A stretch of DNA of 64,000 bases from Dendrophyllia cribrosa (lineage: Eukaryota; Cnidaria; Anthozoa; Scleractinia; Dendrophylliidae), in contig JAJLRJ010000007.1 of assembly GCA_024195265.1 (NCBI GenBank), positions 6,468,058 to 6,532,057 on the forward strand. Reading direction: 5' to 3'. Position 1 is the stretch's first letter, and each line of letters opens with the position of its first letter. Position numbers and translations under genes: made by a program. Shown piece by piece: positions 33,979 to 45,950 of this stretch. A model generated the notes under the pieces. It did not search any database. It was not told the DNA's origin and saw only the letters and a program-made list of their open reading frames with translations.

Positions 33979-36900
33979 CTTACAAGTGTTGGTTTTCTGT
34001 TGACTTATTGTAATTGTAGTCGCATTTCTTCTTTATGTCCCCAGGTGTAACCACAAAGATTTCCTGTTATAGACATGGTTTTAATTATGCCTTCTATCTA
34101 TTTAACGTTATCACAAAAATCAGATGTGAAAACAGCAGCAATTATCAATGAAAAATTGCGGCGAATGACCTTACACCTCATAAATAAAACGTGCGCTACA
34201 TGTTTCAGTTTTGGCTTTTGTACTCCAGTTACGTAACAAAATTCAGAAACGCGCCATCATTTAATAGTTTTTGCGATGTCTCACGATTATTCGTCACAAT
34301 TAAAATGTTATCTTATTTCTTGTTTAAATTTTTTTTGTGAGCTCGAGTAAAGGTAACTTAGCACTGATTGAAATCAATACTATTTCAATAAAACGGATCA
34401 ATTCTAATCCAGTTTGACCTCGATCAGCCACATCCTTGTTAAGGCATTCGAGGCTTTTCAGGAATCACCATTTTTCTCTCGACTAAACCTCCAATTGACA
34501 AGTGCGGCCGCGCGGCCTTAGGAAAGATGTTACATTGTACAGGGATGCGACAGAGAGTGATTATATAAAGTCAAATCTGGTTTAATGAGGCCGCAAACAA
34601 GAAAGGTTAAAATTTAATAATATTATCACCCAGGGTTTGAGATTCGAACCGCTACCAGAAAACGGCTCAATACACATCCCGGCTGCGCGGACTCTAGGGC
34701 GTTGAGCAGTAAATTTAGCCTCCCCAGCCTACAATAGATCTGATATATCCATAACATTTTGTAGCTGACTGGGGTATTCAAGGCAATTAAATCACGCTCA
34801 TATTAAAAGATAACCTTTTCCATTTCTGGAAATCTCCATTTCTAATCTTCTTTTGTTACGCGACCATTATGACATGCAACTCTTAGATCGATTCCAAAAG
34901 GAGTTTCTCTTCGACTAAACATACATCTCTCTTCATTTTACGTTTTACTAAATTTAATTTCGAAAAGAAAAATACACATTGCCAAGAAATAGTCTAGCTT
35001 CTTCTCCATTTCAATGCCTTAACCTTTTATCTTTTCAAATCACTCCGACACGCCCTAGGTTTGGATAAGGGAGATAAGAAAAAAATTAAGACAATCTGGC
35101 TACATAACTTTATAACAATAAATTTATAATACTCAATAATGTTGCAAGAGAATGGTTCGATTTTCATCGCGCTCTAACTAAAGTTACTGTTTGTTGAAAG
35201 AGCTAAATGGAGTAAGTTTTTTCCTAACCTTTGACCAGGCGTGTGGATTTTTTTCTGATCACAGAATCATGTAGATATGCATGGTCGTTGGTTCATGCGC
35301 GCGATGTTCACCGGCCCGTGTTCACCGGCTACTAACCTGGGAGTGTGGAGTTATGAAGCATTACCATTGTGGAGCTTTTTCTTTTTATATTTTACAACTG
35401 ACAAAGCTCAGGATTCGGATTTTTTTCTAAACCTCGATGTTTTCAGAAGTGAATGGTTTCGGAACCAGAACGAACTGTCCGCTTTATGAAACGAAGCTGT
35501 GAAGAATTCTGACGATCCAAAACGAAAAATGTTCAGAATTTAAAAGCAAAAGCATTTTATAGACCGTCTGTTTCCTCAACATGAATTATATCTCACAAAC
35601 ACGTTGTTTTGAATTTGCAGAAGTCAGCGAGGTGAAAATTAAAATGGTTTTGGTTTAGCCTGATAAAAATAAAAAAAATTGTTTCTGCGGCTGAATGCAA
35701 TATGTAATTGAGTACTGTAGCCAGTTGTAAGTAAATTAAATTTCAACACATAAGATGTAGAAAAAGTTATTTCACAAAACTTGCCAAGTCGGAAACAGAT
35801 CTCATTTTTGCGAAGAAACACATTCTTGAAACGTGTTCTGGACAGTGAAAATTCCTAAGCTGACAGACTGTTTTCTTTTTGTTGCCAATTTGCCAGAAAG
35901 AAACGAATGATTTTTTGTTTTTCTTACTAACAAGAAACGGATGTCCGCAAGGAATCAAAGGGGAAGATCATTTCTTTTATCTGCTTGACGGCTGTTTGAT
36001 AATCGGAAAACGAGAGCGATTTGATTTTCAACGCAATTCAAGATCATTAAAGACAGATCCAAAATCGAGTTACTGTTATCATGAAACTACACTGATTTAT
36101 GAAGGTCAACGTACACGAACCCGGCGGAAACCATTTGAAAAACTTTATTTTTTTAGCCGGGGTCGCCCGGGGGTGGAGTGGAGGGTTGGGGAGGGGAAGG
36201 GAGAGAAGGTACCCCCCCCCCCCCACCCCATAGGTATGTGTGACCCAAGATAGTACAAGTGGCCATAATGGTCAGTTTCGAAACATTTTGGACTGAAAAC
36301 CGGTATAGAATTAACAATTGTGGTTAAAGTGAGTATATATGTTTGGCATTTGGCTTGAAAAGTGGGTAGGATGAGGATAAGAATGGATGGGTCTTTCAAG
36401 AAGGCGCCGCACACCTCCTCCCCCCTCCCTCCCTCTGAACAATTTTGAGGAGTACCCACCTGACGATTTCAGGTTGAAAGATTGTTGATTTAGAAGAGTT
36501 TTTGTATCTTTTAGAAAAAATATGTTTTGCAAAAACGCCCATTTTAGGAATTCATTATCAGCAGACCATCGACTGGTCATGAAAGAATTTTCGTGCATTT
36601 CCAACTGGAAACTTTCCAATCTTTTTGTATTTTCATTCTCAATATGACCGGAAATCCCTGTTCATTACCCCAGATATGAAATCGAGAGCCACAGCTACGG
36701 TTGCAACGCCCTTTTGATGAAGAGCTTGTGGTCTAATTATTTTGTCATCACTTCGAACTGTTATCAATCACGGATCCTGTCTCAAATTTACAGGCTCTTG
36801 GGCAAGAAACCAAAGATCACTTCATAGACAGACCTCTCAATCAAAACTCTGCGATCAGCAACTTGACATCAACAAAACAAGATTAAGCCTTGCGGCTAGG

Positions 36901-37001
36901 CTGATTCAGTGAAGCGCTGATTTCAGTTTCTTGGCGCATCAGAATCGCGGAGTAAGAGTTTAACCTCCGAGCAGGGGCTAGTCAGGAGAACAGTTCACAG
37001 C
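33979..37001. other. no gene seen; C/G-rich low-complexity patch at 36160-36236
   Basis: AT-rich sequence upstream of the EMI-collagen gene. 34620-34690 contains GGTTCGAATCTC on the minus strand, a lone B-box-like word. 36160-36236 is a GGGGAGGGG-type tract next to a run of C. The stretch just before 37002 presumably includes the promoter and 5' UTR, but no defined element was recognised. Confidence 0.4.
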
Positions 37002-40000
37002 ATGGAAATCATTGGAAATACAGTTTTTATCGTGGCAGTTATCGCCTCTGTTGATGGCTTTCGAGGTGTTTCTAGATCGCATTCAGGCAGGCACCTTCCC
37101 CTCTACAGCTACAACAACAACCCAAGCGCTCAAAGGTTAGTTTGTTAATTTTACATAATTTTATCTTTTGTTAAAATCAGAGCTTCCTCTAAAATAAGTT
37201 AAACTTCTCTTTTAGTTCTGAGATGTACAGGCCAGTTTAACGAATGTTTTTCCTATTGCCTTAGTTTATGAATCAGAGTATAGTGACATCTATTAGTGGA
37301 TTTGAAATCAAGTGTCGCTGTTAAATATGGGGGAGCAATTTCTCATGATAACAAAACTTAATTATACTTTTTGTATAACGGGATAATTGCTTACGTATTT
37401 GCCACTTAAGCGCGAAAATTTGCACCAAAATAAACAATTTTAACGCCTTCAATAATCTGATTTCCTTACAAACAAAAAGTGTGAGAGAAGTACAATTTAA
37501 AACGGGAATTAAAGGAAAGTTTGTTCACGCAACATAAAATACTTGTTGTTGTGAGCATAACATACACATGGCGTGGCCTGTAATGTCATGTCTTTGAAAT
37601 ATTCTGTCAACTCGATTTTTCCGGAACAAGTTTAATTGAGCCTTTTCATTTCCATGCATGACATTACAGCCTGCTTGGTGTGGTCGTGCTTGTATAAACT
37701 GAACAACGACAACTGAATGAAGCGTTGTTATGTCAACAAACTAACTATGAAAAAATGACTATAGGTGGTTTGCAATCAATCTCTAGAGACATAGATAACA
37801 ATAGTGAAACGAACAAATGCTGGTGGACGAACAAATGCATGGCGGCGATGACGTAACATGAAAACCACCTATACCTTTTTTCTCATTTGGAAACAATTGA
37901 CAGGGGCAATAGTTTAGAATTTCTCAAATCTCGGTTGTGGTTTTTTCCACTGAATATCGAATATTCCGGACATTTATCACGCTTTACATATTTAAGTCCA
38001 ACCTTTGACATCCTTCAATTTTCGTGACCAAAATAAGTAAAAGTTACGGAGTTTACGTCAGTGGGTCACGAAAACATATCCCGCTGAGCTTCGAGCAAGA
38101 GCTGGAGTGAAAATGAATTTTTAAAATTCGATGGTGTCCCGATTAAAAATGAAAGAACACGAGACAACAACAACAGCATTGAGCAACAAAAACAACAATG
38201 AAACGGTTCTTGCCGAAAGAAACGTTAAAGGAGATAAGGAAAACACAACAGAATGTGTTACCTTCAGAGTATTCTTGATTTTACCGGAAATTTTGCACGG
38301 TTCACTAAAACCAGACGAATTGGTTTTGGCGGGAAATTGAAAGTATAAGAAAGAGAGCGCTATAATCGCTCAAAAATGTCACAAGATTTCAATCTAAGAA
38401 GTATTTTTATGCGGATAATGAGATTTGCTTCCATAATCTTTTAATATCGCCTCAAGGCAACCGGCGCAAGGGACACAAGGCGCCACATTTGTTGCGACCC
38501 GATCTCAACCCTTTAACTCCCAAGAGTGCAAATAATCAATTAAAATCCAAGAAAAATCCCAAATTTCATTTTCTAAAATATTGAAAAATAAATGGTACCA
38601 TGCAAAAGTACTGCTGAAGAGGTTTCATTTGAATGGTCACACCATAGGATTTCGTGGGCAGACTCAAAAGTGAGAACTACACGACATGTCTACATAATTG
38701 ACTCCGGGAGTACAGTAAAAGGGTTAAGCTGTCTTTGGGACCTCACTGGCGGTTTCCTCAACGGCGATGTTGGTTGACAGAACAATGAAATTTCCATCCT
38801 TGTGGAATAAAACCCTATTTGACCTCATGGAAATGATTTCTACTGTTTCTGTCGACCAACATGACTGCCATACAAAACCAACCGGCAGAAGAGTCCACTG
38901 TACAAGTAAACGGTGTCCGGTTGGGAGGTTTGTGTGTAGCTGTGACAATGAATGAGTATCCGCTTAGCAGCTTTGTTCGCCTGCGAAGGTCGTCCGTTAG
39001 CGGAGGTTGGTCCGTGCAATGAACTTCCTTCCTCACAGAGCACACAGATGATCTTATAAACATTTCCATTTGTCGGTAAGTTAACGTGCGCACAAACAAA
39101 TGCATACAAATTTATATCGATTTATAGTTTTTCTCAGGATATCACATGGCGTCAAATGGCCTTTCAGTATCAAATACAGTGACTCTGGAAGGAAGTTCTC
39201 TTGAACATCGGACAGCTTGCTTGAAACTTAAAGTAAGGCTAATTATTTGCTGTTATCTTTGAAAGAGGATAAACGAAGATATTTAGGACCACCCGGGAAA
39301 CAACAATTGAGCGCGGCTCGATAGAAAAATCGAGATAAGGACGCAGATAACGGGAGAGATAAGACATCAAACGTTTATGTTTTGGAGTGTGTACGTCCGC
39401 CATCTGGCACAGTTACAGAACAAGCACCATATGTTCATCGCATACGTGACAATTGTAACATTTAGTAAGGAATTTTTTAAATAGTCGGTTTTCGCTAACC
39501 TGCGAGCAAACGTTTTATATTTCCTTTGCTTTGAAGCAAGTCTGCGTGCAGGATAGTTTTCGCGCGCAAATTCCCTCGTGTATGGGAAGCGAGAACGCCG
39601 CGATAGCATGGATCCTCGCGCGCGAATTTCGTATAACGCCTCGGGCGTGTGCGCATGGCTAAAAATAAAATATGTATCCTGTGCAGCGTTAATTATAGTT
39701 ACGTGAAAAAGTGTTACGTTTAACGCTGTAAAAGTGTTAAAAATGAAACTAGACGTTTCGGCAATGCTGCCTTCATCAGTAGTAAAAATGTGTTCGTTGC
39801 TAACGTGTGCTTGAATTAAAAAAATTCAAATTCACGCGTGCCGAAGAAAAGCGCGCGCAAGGCTAGCATACGAGTTAATTATGAAAAGCCAAGTCTTGGT
39901 TCAAACCACTCGGCGCTAAAGTCTTGTAATTGAAAATGAACCGCATTTCTTCGCGTCTTCTCCTGATTCGCTTTTTAAAATCACCGCTACCATCATGTCG

Positions 40001-43000
40001 CTAACTAAGAAATATGTAATTTCATCGTCTTTCTCACTGTATTCACAATTGTTTCAGAAGTTTTATCCTTTTGCCGCATGAGGCCATTAAACGCATGGAA
40101 CAATATGGCCTGATCTGCAGTATTCCATTTGTCATACAAGTCATAAAAGCACGATAAAACATACTTTGTGAAAATATGGTTCACCGGTGAGGATTCGAAC
40201 ATCGATCTTCTGCTTACACGACAGATGTGATTACCACTATACACCGTCGGCGAAACCGACAGAGATAGTGAGTGAAGTAGCCATACTATTTACTAATTAC
40301 ACCACCAGGATCACGAGGTCACTCACAAGAGGAGTCTGTTTTGTTTTTATAAAGAATTTGTTGCCCGGGGTGGGAGGGGGGGAGTGGGGGGGGGGGGGGG
40401 GGGACTCCCATATAAAATTGATGGGGTTAATTGTCAAATTGTCAGAAATTTTGGATCGGAATCCCTAAAAGGTACCAGAATTGAAACCTTTTTTTGTGGG
40501 TGTGGCTCACATGGACGTTTTACGCATAAAAGGTACCAATTAGATTTAAAAAGTTGTTCCTTCAGCAAATGTTTTTGCATTAATACCCTAAAAGGTATCA
40601 GAAAAACTTTGACTTTGGTCATGTTCGATACAAACACCCTTAGCGGTACCACACCACGAATTTAAACCCCTAAACTGCCCCTACCGGGGATTGTGTATGC
40701 CTTTTATTGACACAGAATTGTTTTCAGCTGTCTTGGGAACCCGCTTTGCTGAAAGAAGGAAGCAAAATGGAGCCTTGACATAACCCTTTTCCAGTGTCGA
40801 GCTCATATGTTGCATTTTAACAGTCGTTTTCTCTTTTCTGTTTCAGCCACAATAGTCACCAGTCTCAAAGATTAGTACTCGACCCTTCAAACAAGCTTCC
40901 GCTATACAAACGTACTGGTGTGAAGGCACCAAGCCCTCCAATACAAAGTCAGGAGCCTAGTAACCAGGCTAGATCCCAGGACAGCGCAACCGCTAGTGGA
41001 CAGTATTGTATTTACCAGAAACCTAAGCAAGTGACTTGTAATATAGCGCACATGAAGAGAGTAACGCACCAGTACAAGTACTACTGTGGAACGCAATCAC
41101 AAGACAAAGTTTGCACGGGATACAGGTGTGCTTAACTAACACCTCACTAAGAGCAGTGTCTTTTTAACGTTTAAATGCAGAGGACCACTCAACACTACGA
41201 TAAATAGTGGTAACTTTCTTTCTGGATCTCTTTTATAGAGGGATGCGAGTACTAGACGTCACTCAAAGTGTACTAGCCTTGCACTTTAAATGGTAGTGTC
41301 TTTTTTCCCAGGGATAATGGGATAAAATGCAAAACACACAGGCGGGCGCGTAAATCACCCATCCCTAAGCCGCGTCGATTTTCTACGCATTGACTTTTCT
41401 GGAAAAAAATAGATTTATTTTTTGCCCACGGTTTGCATGTTTTCCTACAGTTGGCAGCGGTGACCTGTTTTCCCGCGCTTTATTCTGACTGTATGTTTTC
41501 CCGCGATTTATTTGGTCTGTATGTCTTCCCGCGCTCTATTCTGGCTGTGTGTTTTCCCGCGCTTTATTCTGGCTGTGTATTTTCCCGCGCTTTATTCTGG
41601 CTGTGTTTTCCCGCGCTTTATTCTGGCTGTGTGTTTTCCCGCGCTTTATTCTGGCTATATGTTTTTGCGCGGTTTATTCTGGATGTATGTTTTCCCGCGC
41701 TTTATTCTGGCTGTATGTTTTCCCGCGCTTTATTCTGGCTGTATGTTTTTGCGTGCTTCATTCTGACTGTGTGTTCTCCGGCCCTTTGTTCTGGCTATAT
41801 GTTTTCGCACGCTTTATTCTTGCTGTATGTTTTCCCGCGCTTTATTCTGGTTGTATGTTTTCCCGTGTTTTATTCTGGTTGTATGTTTTCCCACACTTGG
41901 CACTCGTTGCATGTTTCCCCGCAATTGGTAGCGGTTGCACGTTTTATACACTACTGACATAGGTTAGATACATTTGCAGGGCATTTGCGAACGTATTTGC
42001 TATTATAACACTAATCCTGTTTTTATATTTTTTTCAGAGTGACTTATCGTCCACAGTATAAAATAGAATTGAGAACAGTAATGACGTCAGTAAAAGACTG
42101 TTGCCCCGGATTTACAGGTTCAGATTGCAGTCAAGGTGGGTGCTATCCTAACAAAGTCCGTGATCTCTAGAGAGTAATCGACTTTCCTTTCTGATTGACA
42201 TGCATTGTTGTTATTTTGTTCATCGTTGCAGTGTATCAAGTTGCAGTTCAAATAATTTAAGTTTCATTAAAAAGTCTTAATTAAAACTGTCCTTAATTTT
42301 TCCTTTGATAGCCTGTTTTAATTGTACGAAGTTTCATTTGCTGGAAGCCAGGCTCGAAGCCTTGGAAAAGGTTAGTAGTATATGGGGATAGTAAGGTTAG
42401 TAGTATATGGGGATAGTAATGTCAGTAGTATATGGGGATATTAAGGTTAGTAGTATATGGGGATAGTAATGTCAGTAGTATATGGGGATAGTAATGTCAG
42501 TAGTATATGGGGACAGTAAGTTTTGTTTGTATATGGGGGTAGTAAGATAAGTAGTATATGGAGGAAGTTTATCAAGTGTAACTACTACTAATAAATTAAC
42601 TGCAAACATGACAGATCCTACGCAGCTGTAATAGACAATATTCGTATTCTCGGTATTGAACTGGAACTAGCTTGCAATGGAGGCTCATGCGGGGGAATAT
42701 TATTAAAAATATTTGCATGTGAAAAGAATGCCCGCATGAGCCTCGTCTGCAAGCTAGTTCCAGTTCAATACCGAGAATACGAAAATTGTCTATTTGGGAG
42801 GAGCATTGAGTGACAATCCAAACAACGGCTGCGTAGGAGACTAACAGCATCGAACGAGGTGAATGGTTACGTCGCACACGAACCACTGGTGGCCACAAGC
42901 GGCTCTAATTATTTATCCCAGGTTTTGTAGCGTGAAGCCGGCAACATGAAGCAGCATTGTTGCTCCCTCCTGGATGGAGTAATAGATCATCGCAAGGTGG

Positions 43001-44513
43001 CAATAGGAACAAGAAAGGAACAAAAAGAACTTAGATTCCAGACTTTTGAACCACTGACCTTCAGGTTGAACGTTGAACGCGTTTACAACATGACCACCAC
43101 GCCTAACGCGGCATAGAATTAAAGAAGGCAGCATAAAATATAAAAAATCTCAAAGTATAAAACCCTCTTCCAGAGTTTACTTATTTATCCCTAAAGCAGT
43201 GCATTAGTTTTGTTTCCCTGAAATTCATTGTATAACTGCTCCTTCCAGTCCTTGTTCAAAAGAGTGCCTCATAAGCCCCTTAAGGGTCTTCTAAACCACA
43301 TTCACTTCGAAATTTAACCAATTCTATGAGTCGTTGAAATTACATTTTAATATAATTATCATTTTCTTTTCTTTTTTTAAGAAAAGCCTTAAAGCACCTG
43401 CGTCAGCGGTATTTCAGGACAGTGAAATTCCAAGAGGTCCGCCCGGGCCACCGGGCCCCCGCGGGCCTTCCGGACCACCAGGAAGACGGGGGGTGGCCGG
43501 AAGTCCGGGGATTCCGGGATCAAACGTAGGAGGTGGGTTAGATGTTGATTAATGAGCAACAAAAGTTCTCGCAGGAAAAAAGAAACGAACGGAGCTACGG
43601 CTCCACTCGGCCCTGTTACATTTATATATCTTGAGATCTCATACATTCTTTGGACTTAAAGGTAACAGAATCAACTTCGCCCAAAACAGTTATTGTCCAG
43701 GTTGTCAGGCGTGGATCCGGGGGAAGGGCCCGTGGAGGGTTAGATACACGGAGACTGCGCTAAATGCATTGCCATTTTCTAAAAATTCCACTATGCACCA
43801 AAAGAGGGTAAATTCATGGCGCATTTAAATGAATTGCTCTATTTATATCTCCAGGGCATTCGCCTGGTTCACGTGGCCAAAAAGGAGAGAAAGGAGAAAC
43901 CGGTATGCCGGGTACAGCAACAGTAGTGACCGGACATCCGGGTCTTCCAGGAACACCTGGATCTCCAGGACCCGTCGGACCCCCGGGGTTAAAAGGGGAA
44001 CCAGGGGAATCAATACAAGGACTACAAGGACTTACTGGACGTGCTGGTCCAAAGGGGGAACCTGGACGCCCGGCTATTGGCGCCTCGGTAAGTTTCAAGG
44101 AAACTTGAACTTTAAATCAAACAAAGTCTTAAGCGACCTTCTTTGCGCTGTTTGCTATCCAGAACTTGCACGTGACCGGTATGCGCGTGAACTTTCGCGC
44201 CATATTTTTTGTTTTAGCCAATACGATTAATTCAGAAGGGCGTGACATCTGGGTTAAGCAAAATTTCTTTCTTCCTCCAGAGGTCCCAGGAAATGACGTT
44301 GTCTCAGTACCCTTTCCTCTCTGTGCTCGCCCGCTCGCCCACTCACCAATGTACTTTTCGCCTGGTTTCTCGCTAAGGAGCCTATAAATGTAAAAAAGAG
44401 ACAAGAAGTAGACCGCCGCTTCACCTAGCTCTCTCTCTTTTTCTGTGCTAGCCATTATTTTTTCATGCATACCACATTTCTTTTGTTTGTAACGGATCCC
44501 GGAAAGCCTAGAT

Positions 44514-44558
<45 letters not shown>

Positions 44559-45439
44559 CAATCAATCAATCCAGGAAGCATACTTATGAGGAGAGGCTTG
44601 TCGTAATCACCAGGCCATTTTCTCTTTCAGCCTGAAGATTTGACCGCTTTAAAAGATCAGATGAGGATGCTGTCAGCTATAGTCATGGAATTAGAAGAGA
44701 AAAGTAAGGCATACAACACACACTGTTATAACAACCGCTTATTTAAAGTAGATCCAGTCTTTAAAGTTGTGGTAACAGGCCAGCAAACAGTAGTAAAAAC
44801 GATTTAACCCTGCGTTTATGGGCCAGGAGCTCTGGAGACCTAAGATCCTTTGGGATCCTAAACCGAGTCCTGTCGTACACATAATTTTATTTCTATCGCG
44901 GTAATAGACCAATTTCGATATATGAAAATTCATACTTGGCTCCGAGGCTTGGGGGAATAAAACAAAAGAAATCACATTGAGGTTCAGCGTTGAATTATTC
45001 ATTTCTTTTGTTTTATTCCCCCAAGCCTCGGAGCCAAGTATGAATTTTAATATATCGAAATTGGTCTATTACAACTCAAGACTACATAGATTCTATCAAA
45101 ACAAACTTTCTCAAGAAGTGTTCAGTTGACATGATACATACATACATGCATACATAAACTTTATTTCCTCTCGAATTGCAGAGTAGTAGCTTACAGAAGC
45201 TAATATCTTCGAGAACATAAAAGTAACAAAAAAAATACATTATACTCTTAAAATAGATAGTATTTACATGATCTCGTTTGCTTACAGTTTCCAGGTGCGA
45301 CTGCACTGCCGGGATTCGCCTGGGTGTGGCCAAAAAAACCGATGCCACCATGTACCCCTCAACTCTACCGAACATGGAATCACAGACCACAGAAGTTACT
45401 ACTACAGAGCCATGGTTTGCTCCGCCTGCTCGGCTTTGA
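37002..45439 (+). CDS. secreted EMI-domain collagen-like protein (EMID1/COL26A1-like), eight exons
   Basis: Exons: 37002-37135, 40847-41125, 42038-42135, 42312-42370, 43382-43532, 43855-44087, 44631-44703 and 45288-45439. All have GT/AG borders and agreeing phases, giving about 392 residues. Residues 1-20 form a signal peptide (hydrophobic FIVAVIASV). The EMI domain spans about 97-170, from QYCIYQKP to the hallmark DCCPGFTGSDC. A short Leu-rich helix (LLEARLEALEK, to 190) follows, then Gly-X-Y collagen repeats at about 209-316 with short interruptions, then a helix (318-341) and a Thr-rich tail. This order matches EMI-collagen matrix proteins, which trimerise outside the cell. The last acceptor is uncertain: using AG at 45293-45294 instead gives a different 404-residue ending at 45482. 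AATAAA lies at 45600-45605. Confidence 0.87.
37761..37872. mobile_element. intact MITE, ATAGGTGGTTT family, in intron 1
   Basis: ATAGGTGGTTT at the left is exactly mirrored by AAACCACCTAT at the right, with GCTGGTGGACGAACAAATGC and GGCGGCGATGACGTAACATG inside. Related copies are at 13128-13525 (interrupted) and 63877 onward. Confidence 0.75.
38510..38715 (-). repeat. dispersed repeat unit in intron 1
   Basis: On the minus strand it carries TCCTATGGTGTGACCATTCA, AGTACTTTTGCATGGTACCA and a terminal CTCTTGGGAGTTAAAGGGTT-like stretch. Same family as 31045-31250 and 33000-33190. Confidence 0.65.
39748..39783 (-). ncRNA. hammerhead-ribozyme-like motif (Penelope-type)
   Basis: On the minus strand: ACTA, the core CTGATGA, a GGC/GCC helix around AGCATT, then GAAA, C, GTC and TAGT. 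ACTA and TAGT pair as stem I. The three invariant boxes (CUGAUGA, GAAA, and GUC before the cleavage site) are present in correct order with a minimal stem III. Such short-stem-III type I hammerheads are known from Penelope-like retroelements. No reverse transcriptase is seen nearby, so only an end fragment of such an element would be here. It lies antisense in intron 1 of the EMI-collagen gene. Activity is untested. Confidence 0.6.
40187..40255 (-). repeat. tRNA-like sequence in intron 1
   Basis: The minus strand shows GTATAGTGGTAATCAC (A-box type), an anticodon-like stem TCTGT/GCAGA, and GTTCGAATCCTC (B box). The loop lacks U33 and the acceptor ends do not pair well, so it is probably a SINE head or tRNA pseudogene. 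Confidence 0.5.
40366..40690. mobile_element. G-tract MITE, third copy, in intron 1
   Basis: CCCGGGGTGGGAGG plus a G run (40387-40403), then GACTCCCATATAAAATTGAT, with GGTACC words inside and CCCCTACCGGGG near the right end. The right arm is shorter or more decayed than in the 2809 copy. Confidence 0.55.
41450..41940 (+). repeat. 28-bp minisatellite in intron 2
   Basis: About 16-17 copies of TTTTCCCGCGCTTTATTCTG followed by GCTGTATG, with units of 26-28 bp. Because 28 is not a multiple of three, three overlapping open frames result (up to 174 codons of repeated CFPALYSG-like sequence). These are artefacts of the repeat inside an intron. Confidence 0.92.
42368..42570 (+). repeat. 25-bp minisatellite starting at a splice donor (intron 4)
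   Basis: Roughly eight units of AAGGTTAGTAGTATATGGGG plus ATAGT begin exactly at the exon 4 donor (AAAAG|GTTAGT). Several units keep AAGGTTAGT; others read AATGTCAGT. Units near the 3' end are more divergent. Confidence 0.85.
42626..42800. mobile_element. foldback MITE in intron 4
   Basis: AATAGACAATATTCGTATTC...GAGGCTCATGCGGG is mirrored by CCCGCATGAGCCTC...GAATACGAAAATTGTCTATT. The arms are about 70 bp with a ~35-bp AT-rich loop. Confidence 0.8.
43020..43115 (-). repeat. tRNA-like repeat in intron 4
   Basis: The minus strand has GGCGTGGTGGTCATGTTGTA (A-box-like) and CAGTGGTTCAAAAGTC (B-box-like). Pairing is too weak for a tRNA. Confidence 0.4.
44513..44573 (+). repeat. (AATC)n microsatellite in intron 6
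   Basis: About 13 copies of AATC with one interruption (AACAATC). Confidence 0.95.
44903..45075. mobile_element. foldback MITE in intron 7
   Basis: GTAATAGACCAATTTCGATA...CTTGGGGGAATAAAACAAAA is mirrored at the right end down to GTCTATTAC. The arms are about 75 bp with a ~25-bp loop. Confidence 0.85.
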
Positions 45440-45599
45440 AATTAGTCCGGGTTTTTTATTTTATTACATTGGATGCGTGTGAAGAATAATAGCCATCGCG
45501 CCTCGCTTTACGCACATGCATAAGGTATTGCCCACACCGCGGAGTTGGTGTAGTATGCCCATTGCATTTAAATCTATAGTTTTCCTAAATGGCAATCAC

Positions 45600-45605
45600 A
45601 ATAAA
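45600..45605 (+). terminator. polyadenylation signal AATAAA of the EMI-collagen gene
   Basis: First canonical AATAAA after the final exon, about 160 bases beyond the preferred stop codon. Use is inferred. Confidence 0.45.
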
Positions 45606-45754
45606 TACCCACAGCCCGAATGGGCACGATTTTTTCTGCGATCAATTAACTCTGACATGCGTGACTTAACAGACATTCCATTTATTTTCCTCCCACGCAG
45701 ACCGAGAAAACGCATGTAATCTATGTCTCTGCAATACGGCCAACTGTATACTGT

Positions 45755-45950
45755 AAAAACTTGCATAGCCAGTGCCGGATCCAGGGCAGGGGGCCTGGGG
45801 GTATACTATAGACACTTGCATAGCAAGTGCCGGATCTAGGGGAGAGACCCTGAGGGTATATTGTAGACACTTACATAGCCAGTGGCGGATCTAGGGAAGG
45901 GGGCCTGGGGTATACTGTAGACACTTGCATAGCCAGTGCCGGATTAAAGG
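45755..45950 (+). repeat. ~62-bp tandem repeat, three units
   Basis: The units contain CTTGCATAGCCAGTGCCGGA, TCTAGGG, GGGGCCTGGGG and TATACTGTAGACA. A remnant AAGTGCCGGATCTAGGGG appears alone near 46777. Confidence 0.8.

Noticed and set aside
38131..38340. Small Asn/Thr-rich protein
   Set aside because: A short frame inside intron 1 of the EMI-collagen gene with no splice support, domain or signal.
41433..41962. Cysteine/phenylalanine repeat protein of up to 174 residues
   Set aside because: The frames arise from a 28-bp minisatellite inside an intron of the EMI-collagen gene.
43829..44230. 133-residue Arg/Thr-rich plus-strand frame over the collagen exon
   Set aside because: It is the wrong frame of the Gly-X-Y exon 43855-44087, whose correct frame gives perfect collagen triplets and matching splice phases.
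44129..44518. 129-residue minus-strand frame
   Set aside because: It lies in an intron of the EMI-collagen gene, has no recognisable domain and no supporting splice context.
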